From Daphnia pulex (Eukaryota; Arthropoda; Branchiopoda; Diplostraca; Daphniidae), in assembly GCF_021134715.1 (NCBI RefSeq), contig NC_060020.1, forward strand, positions 2,108,001-2,172,000: a DNA stretch of 64,000 nucleotides. Reading direction: 5' to 3'. Shown here in pieces: positions 1 through 16,793 of the stretch. Position numbers and translations under genes: made by a program. Every line of letters starts with the position of its first letter. The first letter of the stretch is position 1. The notes under the pieces were generated by a model. It was not told the origin of the DNA. It did not search any database and saw only the letters and a program-made list of their open reading frames with translations.

Positions 1-945
<945 letters not shown>

Positions 946-2310
946 CATGTCATTGTCACAACTATAAACATGTCATTCAACCCTGATGACAAACCATCAT
1001 CCTACTCCAAGTTACATCTGATGTGAATACAAACCATTTCTTCAATTAGTAATTGTTTTTATGATGGTATTATAAATTTTCCTATTTCCTCAACACTAAC
1101 TAACAATATTCTAACAATCAAGTTATTATTATGTAATTCTACACGATAGAAGCAATGATGAAGTTGCAGTCTCGTGCAATTCGCATTTATGCCGAATCTC
1201 CTTGCTCAGATTGAATTTTAACGAACCATACGATACCCAGACTGCGTTGGGCCATGGTTCTTTGCTCTCTCCTATCGCACGAGCTCGTATAGCCAACAGA
1301 CGGCTCCGAGTCATCGCGGTGCGTCTTATTTTAAGAATAGAACAGATTGCGCCGTGGTTCTCTAACCTTCCCCTTTTTTTAAGACGGCGTGTAAGTTTCT
1401 TTGCAGTAGCAGTCGTGCCTCAGCTTTCTCAATCGCTGCTACTCTCAGCCACTTATGTAAAGAGCTGTTGCTTGCTAGTGTGAAAGTGCGCGCGCTTGCG
1501 TCTACAACTGTTCTTCTATTTTTCATTAATGCTCTAAATTTATAATCATCGTTTTAAAGCCGAACAAAGACTAAACTCTAGAGAAGAAGGTCGATACGCC
1601 TGAAAGAGAAGCTTTATCTAGTATTTTTAGATCCGACTGACGAGCGTTCCTTACTTGTCATAAGTGTATTTCCCAACTGAAATTAAGGTGAGTAAAAGGA
1701 TTATTAAATTTGGAATTGTTGTTGAGTTGGATCTTATTAAAAGTAACCTTTAACGGCTTCTACCCCGCGTAACCGTCACCGGCTATTTTTATCAACTGGA
1801 ATCATTGTAGGATTACATTTCGTGTAGTTTTCACGGATTTTCAGAATCACGTTCTGATGATTTTTTTTGTTTGTTTCATTGTTAATTAAAAACAAATGCT
1901 GTTAAACTAGAATAATTAAGCCTGGTTAAATTAGAAAATGTCAAACTGGCCCGTGAAATAACTCTAATGATTAATCGCGATTTGTTTTCAAAAATAATTC
2001 CATCTCTCATCTTTGACAACCATTTTTTAAAACCCATGAAATATGGTTGTGAGGCAATGGGGCAGATGTTTGTGAAATCTTGCTTTGGTGAAGTCACTTT
2101 TGAGATTGTTAGGTAATTTTGAACAACACATGCTCATTTACATTCTTGATTAAATACTATCTAGAACCAAGTTGGGGGCAAAATCAAAAGGCGTTATCGT
2201 GTGATACCGCGTGATATTTTGGGAAGACGCGAGAGGCGTGAAACTCGGAGAAGACTGTCGAGAGGGAAAAATCGGTAACGCATCATCATACTCGGTCCTG
2301 GTCAGATGAA
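946..2310. other. Intergenic region with a possible non-coding leader exon
   Basis: No coding exon is recognised. A strong donor (aattaag/gtgagtaaaa) at about 1687 could end a 5' UTR exon for the gene starting at 2311, with the intron running toward ~2300; this is only a suggestion. Bases 1291-1312 share the phrase aacagacggctcc(g/a)agtcatcg with bases 14588-14609, the presumed start region of another gene. Confidence 0.3.
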
Positions 2311-3564
2311 ATGGCTTGCCAAGAGTTTAGGAAAGAGGTAGACGCCGTTTTTCCCGAGCACATATCTCGACTACATCGCGGTGCAGCCGACGGAACTCCG
2401 AATCGACGCAACCAGCGGAGGTTCCTGTATCGGGAGGCGCAGCCATCGGCTGGAGCTATTGGCCGTTACCGCACGCAGCCCGTCACCTTCGATGAAATCA
2501 AGGTACATCCATGCTCCATTTCTTTTTTTCCTTTTCCCTTCGTTAGGGTATAGGGGGCCACTGTTGTATATGTGAAGCTCTTCATTCGACACGGTCGTCC
2601 AAATAACCAGACGGTTAGAAGAAGAAGAAGAAGAAGCAGAAGATGAAAAAAACAAGCAAACTAATTTAAGAACTCGTGGAGGCCGCTCAACAGCTGCGTT
2701 ACCATCCAGTTGGTGATCAACCCTGCTGTATAGCGTTGCGGGTACTTCTATGATTGGTGAACGCGAACAACCGACGTACATAAACACATGAGCAAAAAGG
2801 GGCGAAAGGAATTCTCCTTAACTTCGTCATTCGTCACCTTTTAAATTAAATCAGGTCCTTTTCCATCAAAAATAGTACTACCAACCTGCTAAATGTCAGA
2901 GAAGCGGATCGTGAGTCATTTCATCCTCTAACTGACTCGGCGTAGGAGGTAACGATGATTGATAATCTGAAAAGTTTCCAAGTTTACCAGCTAGTTGAGT
3001 CACATAAGCGCGACATCTGATGGTTCCGTATTGCCCTCGCACGGTTTAGAAATACTGTAGAGGTCAATCTTGGCCAACAGCTTCTATTTTGGTTTCCCAT
3101 TTGTCTTTCGGCGCTTTCCCACTATTAACCGATTGATGTCTACATTTTTCAGGGCCATCTAGTGGGCTAGTGTATCAACTGATTGAGATGATTTTTATAA
3201 TGTCTTATGCAAAAATGTTTTGAATTTTGTAGGAAGTAGACGAAGAAGTTCTCAACGAAGAAGTCCTCCCCGACGACAGCGCTGCCACAGTCGCGCAATC
3301 AGAGGAAGATTTGATGCAGCAGAAATTCCAAAAGTTGAGATTACGTCGCAGAGGCTCCCATCGCACAGCTCGTCGACCTCTTCTTAGGCATCTTAATTTG
3401 ATTCTTATAAATATTATAATTTGATTCTTATTATATTATAAAATAATTTTATTCTTAGGCCATCTAACAGTCATGACGAATCAGAGTTTGATTGCAGTTC
3501 TTATGCTTCTCAACCACAGTCAACTGGCTCCGACCAAACTCAACATTTTCTGTCGTCTACTTGA
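2311..3564 (+). CDS. Uncharacterised Arg-rich protein, 150 aa
   Basis: Exons 2311-2502, 3233-3387 and 3459-3564 give an in-frame 150-residue protein starting [12 protein letters not shown] do not recognise the family. Its features are a basic N-terminal third ([16 protein letters not shown]), a [13 protein letters not shown] segment, an acidic stretch ([15 protein letters not shown]), an Arg cluster ([16 protein letters not shown]) and a Ser/Gln-rich tail ending HFLSST. There is no signal peptide or membrane segment. The last intron (71 nt, very AT-rich) would need a GC donor (ag/gcatct); without that splice the frame reads on to a stop at about 3424 with a hydrophobic tail. The in-frame sum of the three exons favours the spliced form. 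Probably nuclear or cytosolic; function unknown. Confidence 0.55.
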
Positions 3565-4258
3565 GATGAAAATTAATTAAAATATATTTGTCGGCACGCT
3601 TATGTTGTTGGAATTCAAACTTTTCAGGAGGCTCCTTTCACCTTTTCTTCCGTTTCTCATATGGGCCTTTCTAACACTTTTCTCATGTTATTGCGATGTT
3701 GGTAAAGATATCTTTTGTTATCGGGGATACACGTTTGCCATTGAGTCATAATAAATCATGTCAAATAATAAGTCATACATCTTTTTTTTTTAAATATTGC
3801 ATTCTTTCCATCTATTACCACTTACACAGTGTCCATAAGAGTTCCTTATGCACTGAAATTGCGTTTAAAATCAACACTACTGAGAAGGCAATCAATAACA
3901 ATTTTAATCAGCGTAAGTACTTAATGTCTAATTTATTTGCGGTTAAAGACTCATTTTCTGGTCTTCTATTGATAAATGATCCGCGTACCAATTATAGCCT
4001 ATGAAAATAATGAAATTACTACACCGGGTTATTAGTTGTTATTACTTAAACTTTTTTTATCAGCCCCTTTTTCTATTTTTGAATCTCTTATCTAAAGGAA
4101 ATTTTTCCGAGAGTAACGTTAGGTGTCGCTGACGCTGCTGTTTACAATTTTAGAACACGTAGTCTGCTAGGTTAATCGTTCATTACGAATCGATCTTGCA
4201 ACTTGCAAGTTTCGTCAGAAAGTCGTTTCTAGAAAGAGTGAAAATAATTTTGACCAAA
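3565..4258. other. Intergenic, no gene seen
   Basis: AT-rich sequence between two genes in the same orientation. It should hold the 3' end of the 150-residue gene (AATTAAAATATA-like polyadenylation context near 3575) and the promoter and leader of CLPB. No convincing ORF or RNA gene is seen. Confidence 0.4.
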
Positions 4259-7158
<2,900 letters not shown>

Positions 7159-8135
7159 AAATATTTTCTAGACCAATTATAGATAAATTCGAATTGTTAT
7201 TTGGTTGAAAAGCCCTGCTCGTGATTTCCTCATTGAATTTAATGTTGTGTTCAAGGGAACCTTTGAACGCAAATAAAATCAGACGCATCATTTGTTTCGA
7301 TTTGTTTTTAAATTTTTAACATTGTCCAAACGGAGCGGACAGCGCATCCTTGAAATACAACAATAACAAAACTGTAAAATAAAATAGTAGCTCGATGGAT
7401 TTAATAGGGCGACCAAAGGTCCTCGCAGTGCAATAAATCTTTTAAAATAGGTTGAAAAGATAATAAGCTGTTGAACCCGAAAAGTCAAAAGTCATATCCA
7501 GCTGTGTTTAGGGATTGTTGTCATCACCTGCTGATGTCTCATCGGGTTTCAGTCCTCGTCACCTACACGACAGCTGACAAGACAACTTGTAGTTGAAAAA
7601 CTGAATTAATTACCGTACAGAAGAAGAGTTAATGTTTGGGGTTACGAATGTAGAAGCAGTCCCTTATTTGAATTGAAAGTGCGTTTATGATGTAGTGCCG
7701 ACATTGGATTTTTAATTTTGATATCCAAGGCCAAACACGACGAAGAAGCCATCCCTCTTTTATCGTTTCATGGATAGGGGCTCAGCAGTCTTATTGTTAG
7801 CTAGACCAGCAAAAGAAGTGTGGTATACAGCTTACTCTTAAAGTAAATATTTTGAAATTGTATTTATATTATTGTTATTATTCATTTTAGCAGTGATACA
7901 TTATGGATACAAAACATACTAGCTTTTTTTTTTTTCGTTACAGATATCATTGCAATGTGCAATTAATCAGCCTATGCACAACATTGACTATACCGAACCA
8001 ATACTGTGTGCATTAAAATCATTCTTGAAAGCATTTCAAGTCAGTGAGCACTGACTGCACTTATAATTCAAGCAATGTAACCTTGTTTTGCCTAGTTATT
8101 GAAATTTTTGCAAATTTAAACCTTTAAACGTTTAG
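7159..8135. other. Intergenic, no gene seen
   Basis: Contains the CLPB 3' UTR (AATAAA-type signal near 7271) and, further on, the promoter or leader of the START gene. The base just before its ATG is the end of an AG (tttag/atg), so a spliced 5' UTR is possible. No RNA gene or ORF can be supported. Confidence 0.4.
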
Positions 8136-9253
8136 ATGGAAGAGGGAATGATGCAAGTTGCAGCTGATGAGGATTTCGAGAAGCTTTGGCAAATGGTCGC
8201 AGATAACTCTTGGAAGCTAGAATATCAGCATGAAGACATTAATGTATGGAGCAAACATTCAAGCAGCACAGATTTAAAAATGATAAAAGTAAATTCACTC
8301 TTAAACCCCTAAAGTCTAAAATTTAACCTATAATTTTTTTTTCTAGGTGAAAACAACTTTTACTGATGTTGATATGTGGCTTTTATTTGACCTCCTCATG
8401 GATGGGGAGTATCGTTCACTCTGGGATACTGCTATGGTTGAGTCTTATACTTTGGGTTTCTTAAATCCCAACAATGATGTTGGTTATTATGCCAGTGAGT
8501 ATTTTTGAAGGTTGGGGAAAGTTCTCTTTTCAAAGCCTAATAACGGTTTGGTCGATATATGTAGTGTCGTGCCCGCCGCCGATTCAGAACCGCGATTTCG
8601 TCCTTCAACGTTCGTGGTTAGCCACTCCCAAGAAAATTTCTATCCTAAATCATTCCATTACGCACAAAGACCTTCCCCCCAAAAAATATTTCGTCAGAGG
8701 AATATCCTACATAACAGGTTTCTTTTTCACAAATTCTTTTTCACAGCAATACTTAACCGCAAAGTTGTTCTGCATAGGCTACGTAATTGAACCTTTACCG
8801 GGGAAATCCAAGGGCCTGACACTCGCATATGTGTCTGCAACTGATCCCAGAGGAGCAATTCCCACTTGGGCCGTCAATAAAGGCACTCAATATTTTGCAC
8901 CAAAGGTAATAGAAATAAAAATTTATTGAAAGCAGAAAGTTAATAACTGTGAAGTTGTTTCCTGGAATCTACTATAGATGATGAAAACGTTGCACAAAGC
9001 ATGTCGGGGATATTTAGAATGGAAACAGCTACATAGTCCGGGTTTTAAGCCATGGCTGTATCCTGAACAGATGGACTATCCAAAACTACTAGTCGACCAA
9101 GTAATGTGAAATTTAAATGCTTTGTCCTATTTAACGCCTGTTTAACTTTCGTGATTTTAAAATATGTAGAACACCACTGTAAATGGTGCTAACAAGATTA
9201 TGTTGAACGACAAAGGGAACAATCGAGACAGCAAAGAAATGGCGTCAATTTAA
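8136..9253 (+). CDS. STARD10: START-domain lipid transfer protein, STARD10/PCTP-like
   Basis: Exons 8136-8288, 8347-8494, 8565-8717, 8778-8905, 8978-9100 and 9170-9253 encode 262 residues that are almost wholly a START domain. Diagnostic stretches are FDLLMDGEYRSLWD, PPPIQNRDFVLQRSW, VRGISYITGY, VSATDPRGAIPTWAVN and GFKPWLYPEQ. These align with STARD10 and phosphatidylcholine transfer protein. Family members carry phospholipids between membranes in the cytosol; this ligand is inferred, not shown. The fourth intron (8718-8777) is exactly 60 nt, has a weak donor (gtttct) and no stop. Its retention would insert 20 residues in frame, so it may be an optional exonic intron. The alternative family name is STARD2/PCTP. 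Confidence 0.88.
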
Positions 9254-9582
9254 GTTAAGCATTTCCCAATATCGCGCACAAGTATGCTAGTTTTAATTTA
9301 ATTTTGGTCCTATCTCAAAGTTCCGTATTTGCATGCATTGATTAATTTTATATGCAAAGAGCAGCAATTGTGAACTACATTTTAATATAACAGCCCACAG
9401 TTATATTGATGATGCAAAACTAATCAAGTAACAACTGCATTCCAAATATTTCTAAAAGAATGTAGATGAGGGGAAAATACTTGCAACAAATAGACATTTG
9501 AATTTGGGAAAAGTTTTGAATCATAGAAAATGAATGAAAAAAGTATGGAAATAATTGTAGAGGAAAATTCTACAATTACATT
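9254..9582. other. Convergent 3' ends of the START gene and COPB1
   Basis: 330 bases between two stop codons on opposite strands. No coding potential; the 3' UTRs of both genes must lie here and may overlap. Confidence 0.5.
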
Positions 9583-12500
9583 TTAAGCCACAGGAGACTT
9601 TACAGAAGCCTTTTGAATCGTGTTAATTTTGTCGCCGAGACTGAGAGCCATTCCTTGACTCTTGGCACGAATTCGAATGTGTCCTGTAACTGGTGCGTCG
9701 GGTTTACCGAATGGTTTCTCTAAACTGAGATTAGCTAACGCATCTTCTCCAAAGACTGAACGAGCATACAAGTTGGCTGCCATGAATCCACAATCACCAG
9801 CTAGTGCCTTCTCTGGAGTCAGACACTTCATATTTGTCGATCTACACAAAGAAATTAATTTATACTAGGAAATTTAGAAGGACAAAAGAAATGATCCCAC
9901 TTACTTGAGCAGATGTTGCAAATAAAGATTTAGATCGTTGATATTAGTATTGACGGTGACTTTGTTCTCCCATTCGAAATCAGCCCACATCTGTCGGAAT
10001 TCAGCATCAGTGCAGCTGGCAGGCATGATATAGTCCATGATATCAATGTGAATGTCATTCAGTACCACGACGTTACGGTCCGATGTCGAGCCAGTAACAT
10101 CATAGACTATATTTCCAAAGATAATACCATTCTCCGTCGATGCCACCTTTAATTAATGGATAAATACAGGCATGAAAAACAATTAGTAATAATTCATTTA
10201 GTAATAATTAAAAAGAGCATACCTTAACGCTGGCCTTAATGTTGGCGAAATCGTGCGGAGCCAAAATGATAGCCGAAGGCTTTTCTACCAGTTTCAGATC
10301 ACCGAGAGTTGCCAATTCCAACGTGCAGTTTTGAAGGGTGTCAGCCGTTTGATTGACAATCAAAACATCAAGTACGATGTCGTATTGGTTCACGTTTACG
10401 TACGCTTCGGCGTATACAGGATCAGAGAAACCAGTCAACTGCGTCACCTTGTTCAGTTTTGAGACGCTCAGATCTAATCCAGTTCGCTGAGCGGATCCTA
10501 CCAAAGCTTGCGACAAACTTGATTCAAATACGTCTTCGAGGCCACCAAGTTCATTGCGTGAAAGCAGTTGCTTGAAAGAGACCAAGTCGTCGGCTTGGAT
10601 TGATCGGCTGTTCTTTTCTAAGTTCTTTTGGGCAGCAGCTTCTTCCTCAGCTTTGGCAGCTAACATAAGTGAAATGGATCTACGGCAGGCATCGGTAAAT
10701 ACTTCTACTAAAATCGGTGATCGATCCGAGAGCACCTATGTCGAAAAAGAAAATTGTAATGGGGGTTCACTCATTTTTTACCATTGATAACTTACCTTAA
10801 GGCAAAGCCCCAATCTTTCAGCATCGTCATTGCTAATTGGTTTCTGAGGCAGTCCCGAACGACCCAAATGAAGAATCGCTGCAATCACTAGCATGGCTTC
10901 GGCACAAAACTGGTTTTGCGTTTGCGGGTTCGACACTTGTTGAACAAAACGTAAGGCCAGCTTTGTCATAGTTGTAGCCATTGATGCACCAATGAAGAAA
11001 TCGCCTTCCATCAGATATCTACAAAGAAATTTAATTATGAATGCAATGCTAAATGGAACGACATCAACAGAATTGACATACTTTCGAAGAGGAGGCCTTT
11101 CTTCTTTTTTGGCGGTTGTTACGGCAGCACTGAAGATAGACTGCGTAGCGTATGTACCATCTGCAGTTACCAAGCGGGCGCTAGAAGCAACAGGATTAGT
11201 AACGCTCCCAGTTCCCTGTGCTAAAGGATTTTCCGGATCGGTCTGCTCTCCTGCTGCTTTTCGGATTTCGTCATCCACGATTGGAATTTCGCCAAGCGAT
11301 TGTCGCACTTTGGACATAACTGAACGAATGTCATCAGCCGAAGTGGCGTATTCGCCCAAGATCCAAATTGCTGCACGGTGCACCTTGACGGATCTTTGAA
11401 AAAAAAAAAAACATCTAATGTAGAATTGCTGCCAGTAAAAACGAAATGGAGTTATTTAAACTTACTTGATGGAAAGAAAGGCTTCTAAAAGTTTTTCGAT
11501 GATTAATGGACGAAGTCCTTCGAACTTCTGAATCGCTTCGCGAACAAAGACCAAAACATCGGCGGCTGCTAGCTCGTTGGTGTCGGAAAGGAATTCAGTC
11601 AGTACAGGGATGACGGTCGCAGAAATGTCAGGAAACTTGATGCAACACGAGTGAAGAGTGCGCACCAAAAGTTGCCGATACTTTCCCGTATCTTCATGCT
11701 CGGTTGTGTTGTGCGTCTTTGTTACCTCCTACAAGATAATTCATCAATAGAAAATTATTCCTATCGATTTACCATTTCACCGGAATTCTTACCTTTTTCA
11801 AAACGAGCACGATATCTTCTATGTTTCGCGAAGACACTAAATCAAGTATAAGGGATAGTGTCTTCTTTCGTACTTCCAAATCTGGAGTAGCCAATACCCG
11901 CAAGATGTCCATCACCAATTCCTGAAATGAATTACATAATTAATATTTTGTAACATGTGAATGATTAAATTCAAGATACCTGCAAGACACGTTCTTGATT
12001 CGGCTGCTCTTTCAAGGCGATCAAACGATCCAGCACAATCAACTTCACATTATTGTCGCTTTCCTTTAAGATAATTTCGATGTAGCAACTAGCAGCAGCT
12101 GTTCAAGAAGAAGAGAAAACATATTAAGTTGGAAACCCAAATTAAATATTAGTGAATATGAATAATACCTTTAATAGCCGACGGTGCGGACGATAAGGTT
12201 ACTAGAGTGCCAGCAGCTTCGTAGCGAACGGCCGGACTGGTGGCATTCAAGAGACTGTAGATACAACGAATGAAACGCGATCGCTCACTAGGATTGGCGT
12301 GACACACTTTGTAGATAAGTTCAACGATGACCAATTGCAGAATATCACCGAAGGAGTGAACCTAACAGATTTTGTTTTCCTTAAGTTTGTTTGGAAATTG
12401 GAAACCTTAAAATAGTTCTATTACTTGATCGATGCAAGAGGTAAGATAGGAGAGCGCCCTTTCTTGGTCAGCGTGAATCAACATCATGAATGCATTACGT

Positions 12501-13130
12501 TTACAGGACATGTCCTGTTCACGTTCTAGAAAATTGGCAATCAATTCTGGCCCGTCAGGAATGAGGAAATCAAAATTGCGGTAAATTGTGTAAATTGCCA
12601 AAACAGCATTGCGTCGAACGTAAGAATGTCGGTGCTCCAAACACGACCTGATCGATGGCATCAACGGTTCTAAGATTTCAGGTTCCTAAAAAGTAAATTA
12701 CAAAAGATTAGCTTATCAATAAATTAAGGTATAAAAGAAATTGGCTTACCTTAAGCTTGCAAAGAAAACGTAATGTTGATCCTCTAATAAATTCATTTGG
12801 ATGTTGCAAATCTCTCCTGTAAGCATCACAGACGAGAATCATTTCATGCAAGAGTTTTCCATCTGCTGAAGTCTTTGGAATGATTTCCCAGAATATCAAC
12901 AGAAGTTTCTTGACATTATGATCCTGAAGTGGCAGCACAAATTTGACCACTGCCATGAGGATTCCTGGAATCTTTTCTCCATTTAAAATTATGTAAATGG
13001 CCTTTTTTAAAGCATCAATCTTGGCTTTGATATCTCCAATTTCCAACTCTTTTCGCAGCTGATCTGGAGGTGGATAGTCAGAATCTGGAGTACTGATGAG
13101 GGTATAACAAGGTTGCTCAGTCACAGACAT
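9583..13130 (-). CDS. COPB1: Coatomer subunit beta (beta-COP)
   Basis: Eleven coding exons on the minus strand (12750-13130, 12425-12685, 12169-12361, 11980-12098, 11793-11921, 11466-11728, 11082-11393, 10796-11018, 10223-10735, 9905-10146, 9583-9841) sum to 964 residues with all phases consistent. Highly conserved beta-COP phrases include [89 protein letters not shown] and, at the end, [18 protein letters not shown]. Order: an N-terminal adaptin-type alpha-solenoid (about 1-540), a linker, then the coatomer beta C-terminal and appendage domains. It is a COPI coat subunit for Golgi-ER retrograde vesicles. An intron acceptor abuts the ATG (gtttttacag/ATG), so there is a separate 5' UTR exon, probably near 13400-13460. 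It is convergent with the START gene. Confidence 0.97.
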
Positions 13131-14560
13131 CTGTAAAAACAAAACAATACATGAATCGTGAAAACTTGGACCGGTTTACGCTCGATGAAATGTTATTGTG
13201 ACAGCGACCCGCAACCCATTCGAAATCTATAACGATGGTATTTGTTGAACACTGAATAACGATTCCAAAATGTCGGATGACTTGCCTTGATTTCTTTGTA
13301 TTACAACGGCTTGTTGTGTTTTCTGTGTGAGCCGTAACTATATGAAACGAAGGAAATTCACGAAACCTTTGACGTTGCAGAATGTCAGAAAATACCCACG
13401 TCAGTCGGTAAGCGACAGATCTTAATTCGTAAAATTGACAACCACGCAGCCATGTTGCCATTATGAGTTTTAATTTTGACGTTGTTTTTTTGTTATTTTT
13501 ATTCAAAATAGATATTCAGTCCCAGCTTGTGTTGGTTTCCAGATTTTCCAGGCATACTCTCTCTCTGTACCATCAAAACAAGAGTTTTTGTGGGTTTCCC
13601 GGATAAACAATGTGTCAACTGCCTAGTCATCGTCACCCATGTTTCTCTGAACCACTGTGAACTTCTTCGACACGTTTGAAGCAGGTTTGAAGACCAGCAC
13701 CAGTCACGTCTCCATCTTCGGCAATGGTCAGTTTGTTTTCAATGTGTAAAGGTATTTTGATGGGAGTTAGTTAGAATTTTTCGTCCATTTAATCGGCAAA
13801 GCCTTTAAGAGACGATACAATTTGTTCTTAGTTATTTGATAATAGAAATGTTCGTTCGAAATAGAATGTGCAGATGGCCACAATCTCCATACCTTCACTG
13901 CTTCACAATATGCAGATTGCATATTAATCGTCTTGCCATTAATCACAGAAAATTAGAATTGGAAACGATTAGCATCCGAAGGTACTGGCCGTTATATCTC
14001 TATTTCGTAGTTACCAGCTTTAATACGTTTAATATGGTCGTTACTTCGTTGGTTCGCTCGGCTCACTGTAGCCTATAGCTAATCGATATTAAATATTTAT
14101 GTTTTATGTTATTAGCATCAAATGTAATTATGTTTGTTCAGGATACTTTTCATTTATTATTTATTTTCATCGTTTTAAACTAACTGAGGCATTGAGCAAA
14201 AGGAATCATGGAAATTTCCGCGACTATCATTGTTGCGTCTACGATGATCTTTCCTTAAAATTTGTTTTTTTTGTGTTGGTAGGCCTTCCATCTAAAAAAA
14301 GTTCAAGTATTCAAGTAAAATATCTTTAAATTTTTAAAAAACGTTTTATAATGCAAACATGTTATATTTTCAACGTAAAAGAAATTATCTTATATTTAAA
14401 AAAAGCGTGTGGGTAGAATGAGGCCATCCTCACGATAGATAAACATCACGCTTTCCCGTAAGAGGGAAACTAGGGTCTTCTTCTTTTGACGCCACCGGCA
14501 ATCGGAAAGACATTTGATTTTTTCCTCACAGGCACCACAGAGCATGATGTTACAGCTAGC
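13131..14560. other. Divergent intergenic region between COPB1 and a secreted-protein gene
   Basis: The left part carries the COPB1 5' UTR intron and presumed upstream exon. The rest (about 13500-14500) is AT-rich, with several stop-rich ORFs that have no recognisable protein features. No RNA gene is seen. Confidence 0.4.
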
Positions 14561-14567
14561 TATAAAG
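14561..14567 (+). promoter_or_regulatory. TATA box of the secreted-protein gene
   Basis: tataaag lies 124 bases before the ATG at 14685. A start site would be expected near 14590, inside the phrase gaacagacggctcc, which is also found at about 1291. Confidence 0.5.
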
Positions 14568-14684
14568 AAAGACAACTGCTGTTAGTGAACAGACGGCTCC
14601 AAGTCATCGGCCAGTATACAAGACTTTCTGATTTTCGAGTTCATTTTTAATTGGGGTGTCGTCATTCGCTGTTGAGAGTTCATC

Positions 14685-16793
14685 ATGCGATTGTTCCTTC
14701 TATTTTTAGTTTTTTTGTTTGTATCGCCTGTTTTGTCACATTTCAGTGAAGGTAAGGAATTCACTGAAAAGTCCGTTAATGTCGTAATTTTACCCTTCAA
14801 ATAACCTTACTCGGAAACTCTCACGCTAAGTTTTCTGATAACTGTTATTGTATTGCTATCGCTTCCAAGTGCCTTGCCCCTTACCATCAAAGGGCGTTAA
14901 CTGAAAATAATTTCAGTTAAAAAACACTTTGGTTGAGTTTTTAACTGTAAATTTAACTTAAGTTTGTTCATCAAGCAACAAACAAATTTCATTTCATTTT
15001 TCTAATACAGAGAAAAAAGACGCAAGTTTGGAGGGCAGCCTAACAATCGAAACATCCGTGATCAATGCAAAGAATGAAACGAAATTGTTACTTCCGGATC
15101 TTCAAGTAGAATCAGTCGACGTCAATGTCGAAGAAATTTCATCAGCTACAAGTGTTGAGAGAAGGCAAAGCAGGAAAAAGAAACGTCGAAATAATAAGCG
15201 ACGTCAGAATCGTATTAATCAACTGAGGAAGAAAGGTAATTTTTAAAAGTCCCAATTTTATTTAGTGATATTGTACATATTTCTGAATCACTAGGTAAAA
15301 AACCCAATGGACGCAAACGCCGCCCACAGAATGACAAGAAAGGATACGGAAAGAATAAACGACCCATTTTTAAACCAATTCAATACTTGGCTCGTTCGTC
15401 TAGTACAGATCAATTGAACAAAGCTCTGGATGAAATGCTCGAGAGTTTGTCTCTAAATTTAGCCAACGAAAATTCATCAACGTTTTCACTAAAATTGAAG
15501 TGAGTTTATTATAATTTTCTAAAAACTTTCTATACATTTACTCATTACATTGTATTGTTCTCGTCATTAGCAACTTTCGCGAGGACATGAAAATATCTCC
15601 TTGGGCTTTCCTTGCAATAAATGAAACGCAAACAACCGAAGTGGAAAGGAAAATTCGTACAGAAAGAGCCGCTGGGGATCCCGGAACGGAAGCAGTTGAA
15701 AGCGATGCAACCGAAAGTGATGAAGACGTCGATGATGATGAGACGAATGTGGAAGGGGAAGCGGCAATCGAAATCGCAACCGAAAGTATTGCTGAAGAGT
15801 CTTCCACTGTTTCGGAAGAAAAAGAGATCATAGCAACTGAAGAAGAGAATGACGACGACGATGATTATGAAACAGCCACAGAAATTTCCCTTAATTTTAA
15901 ACAACCACAGAAGACTAATGCAACCCAGTTTTATCGGACCCAAAAGCCATCTCCTGTTGTGCTCGACGACGGCACTATCGAGTACAATCTTCAGCTGCTC
16001 AATGAAAACGATATTAAGCAAAGAAAACTGGAATTCAATGAGGATATTTCATCAGAAAAATTTCAGTAATACCTAACTTAAAGCAATGAAATTACAGCTT
16101 TCATTTTAATTTGCTGTTTCGTTTACAGAGATGACACTGGCCGCCCGGTCAAGAAACTGGAGGGTAAACGAGGTTCATCTCGACGCAATTCACGCAGACC
16201 AAGTGCTACTGTGGAAGGCATTGATCAGATTAAAAGGGAGGGCGATGTTTTGATTGGAGTGAGAGAAAATTCTACCACACACAATGTCGATGCTACATTA
16301 ATAATCGGCCCACTCCATTTTTTTATGGATGCAAAACCAGGATTCCCTCCACAATCTCGCGTATCGTTGCCTCCGCTTTCCGCTAGACTTCGAATGACGG
16401 TCAGCAACAACTTGTTCGATTCAAATGAATTTTGTAATTAAAATAATTGTGTATATTTTTTAGGAAGTTGGAGGGAAACTGGTAGGAGTGCGATTTAAGC
16501 CTACGAAAATTCGACCTGACGAAGCATTAGTCACGTTTAAATTATGCCAAGATGGTAAAATTCCCACTAATTTGGAGACGGCACGCATTGTAACTTATTT
16601 GAGTCAAGAGATGACTAAAGTTTGGAACTCTGGAAATTTGCTCCGTCGTCTCAAACGCCAATTTAAGCAATTATTCATAGATGAAACAGTTGGCAATAAA
16701 AGAGAACATTCTAAATCTCAAGATGCCAGAATGCTTGTCGAAACATTGGCTCTTTCTGCATTTGGAGCAGCTATAAAAGACGACCCCAAATAA
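14685..16793 (+). CDS. Secreted protein of unknown family, 530 aa
   Basis: Exons 14685-14751, 15011-15235, 15295-15499, 15571-16065, 16129-16399 and 16464-16793 join cleanly. Residues 1-19 form a strong signal peptide (MRLFLLFLVFLFVSPVLSH). Next come a short acidic region with NET glycosylation sites and a very basic block (about residues 70-115, RRQSRKKKRRNNKRRQNR then GKKPNGRKRRPQ). That block holds many possible furin-type sites. A long acidic stretch (about 180-290: DEDVDDDE, EEENDDDDDYETAT) and a second basic patch (GKRGSSRRNSRRPS) follow. The final ~180 residues are more ordinary in composition (GIDQIKREGDVLIGVREN, PLSARLRM, RFKPTKIRPDEALVTFKLCQDG) and look like a folded domain. I do not recognise it. 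The alternating strong charges suggest an extracellular polyanion-binding protein or a processed precursor, but that is inference. Confidence 0.8.

Noticed and set aside
15538-16021. Long minus-strand open frames opposite the secreted-protein gene
   Set aside because: They mirror the acidic GAx-rich coding strand; repeats of Ser/Ala/Phe come from the complement, with no independent signals.
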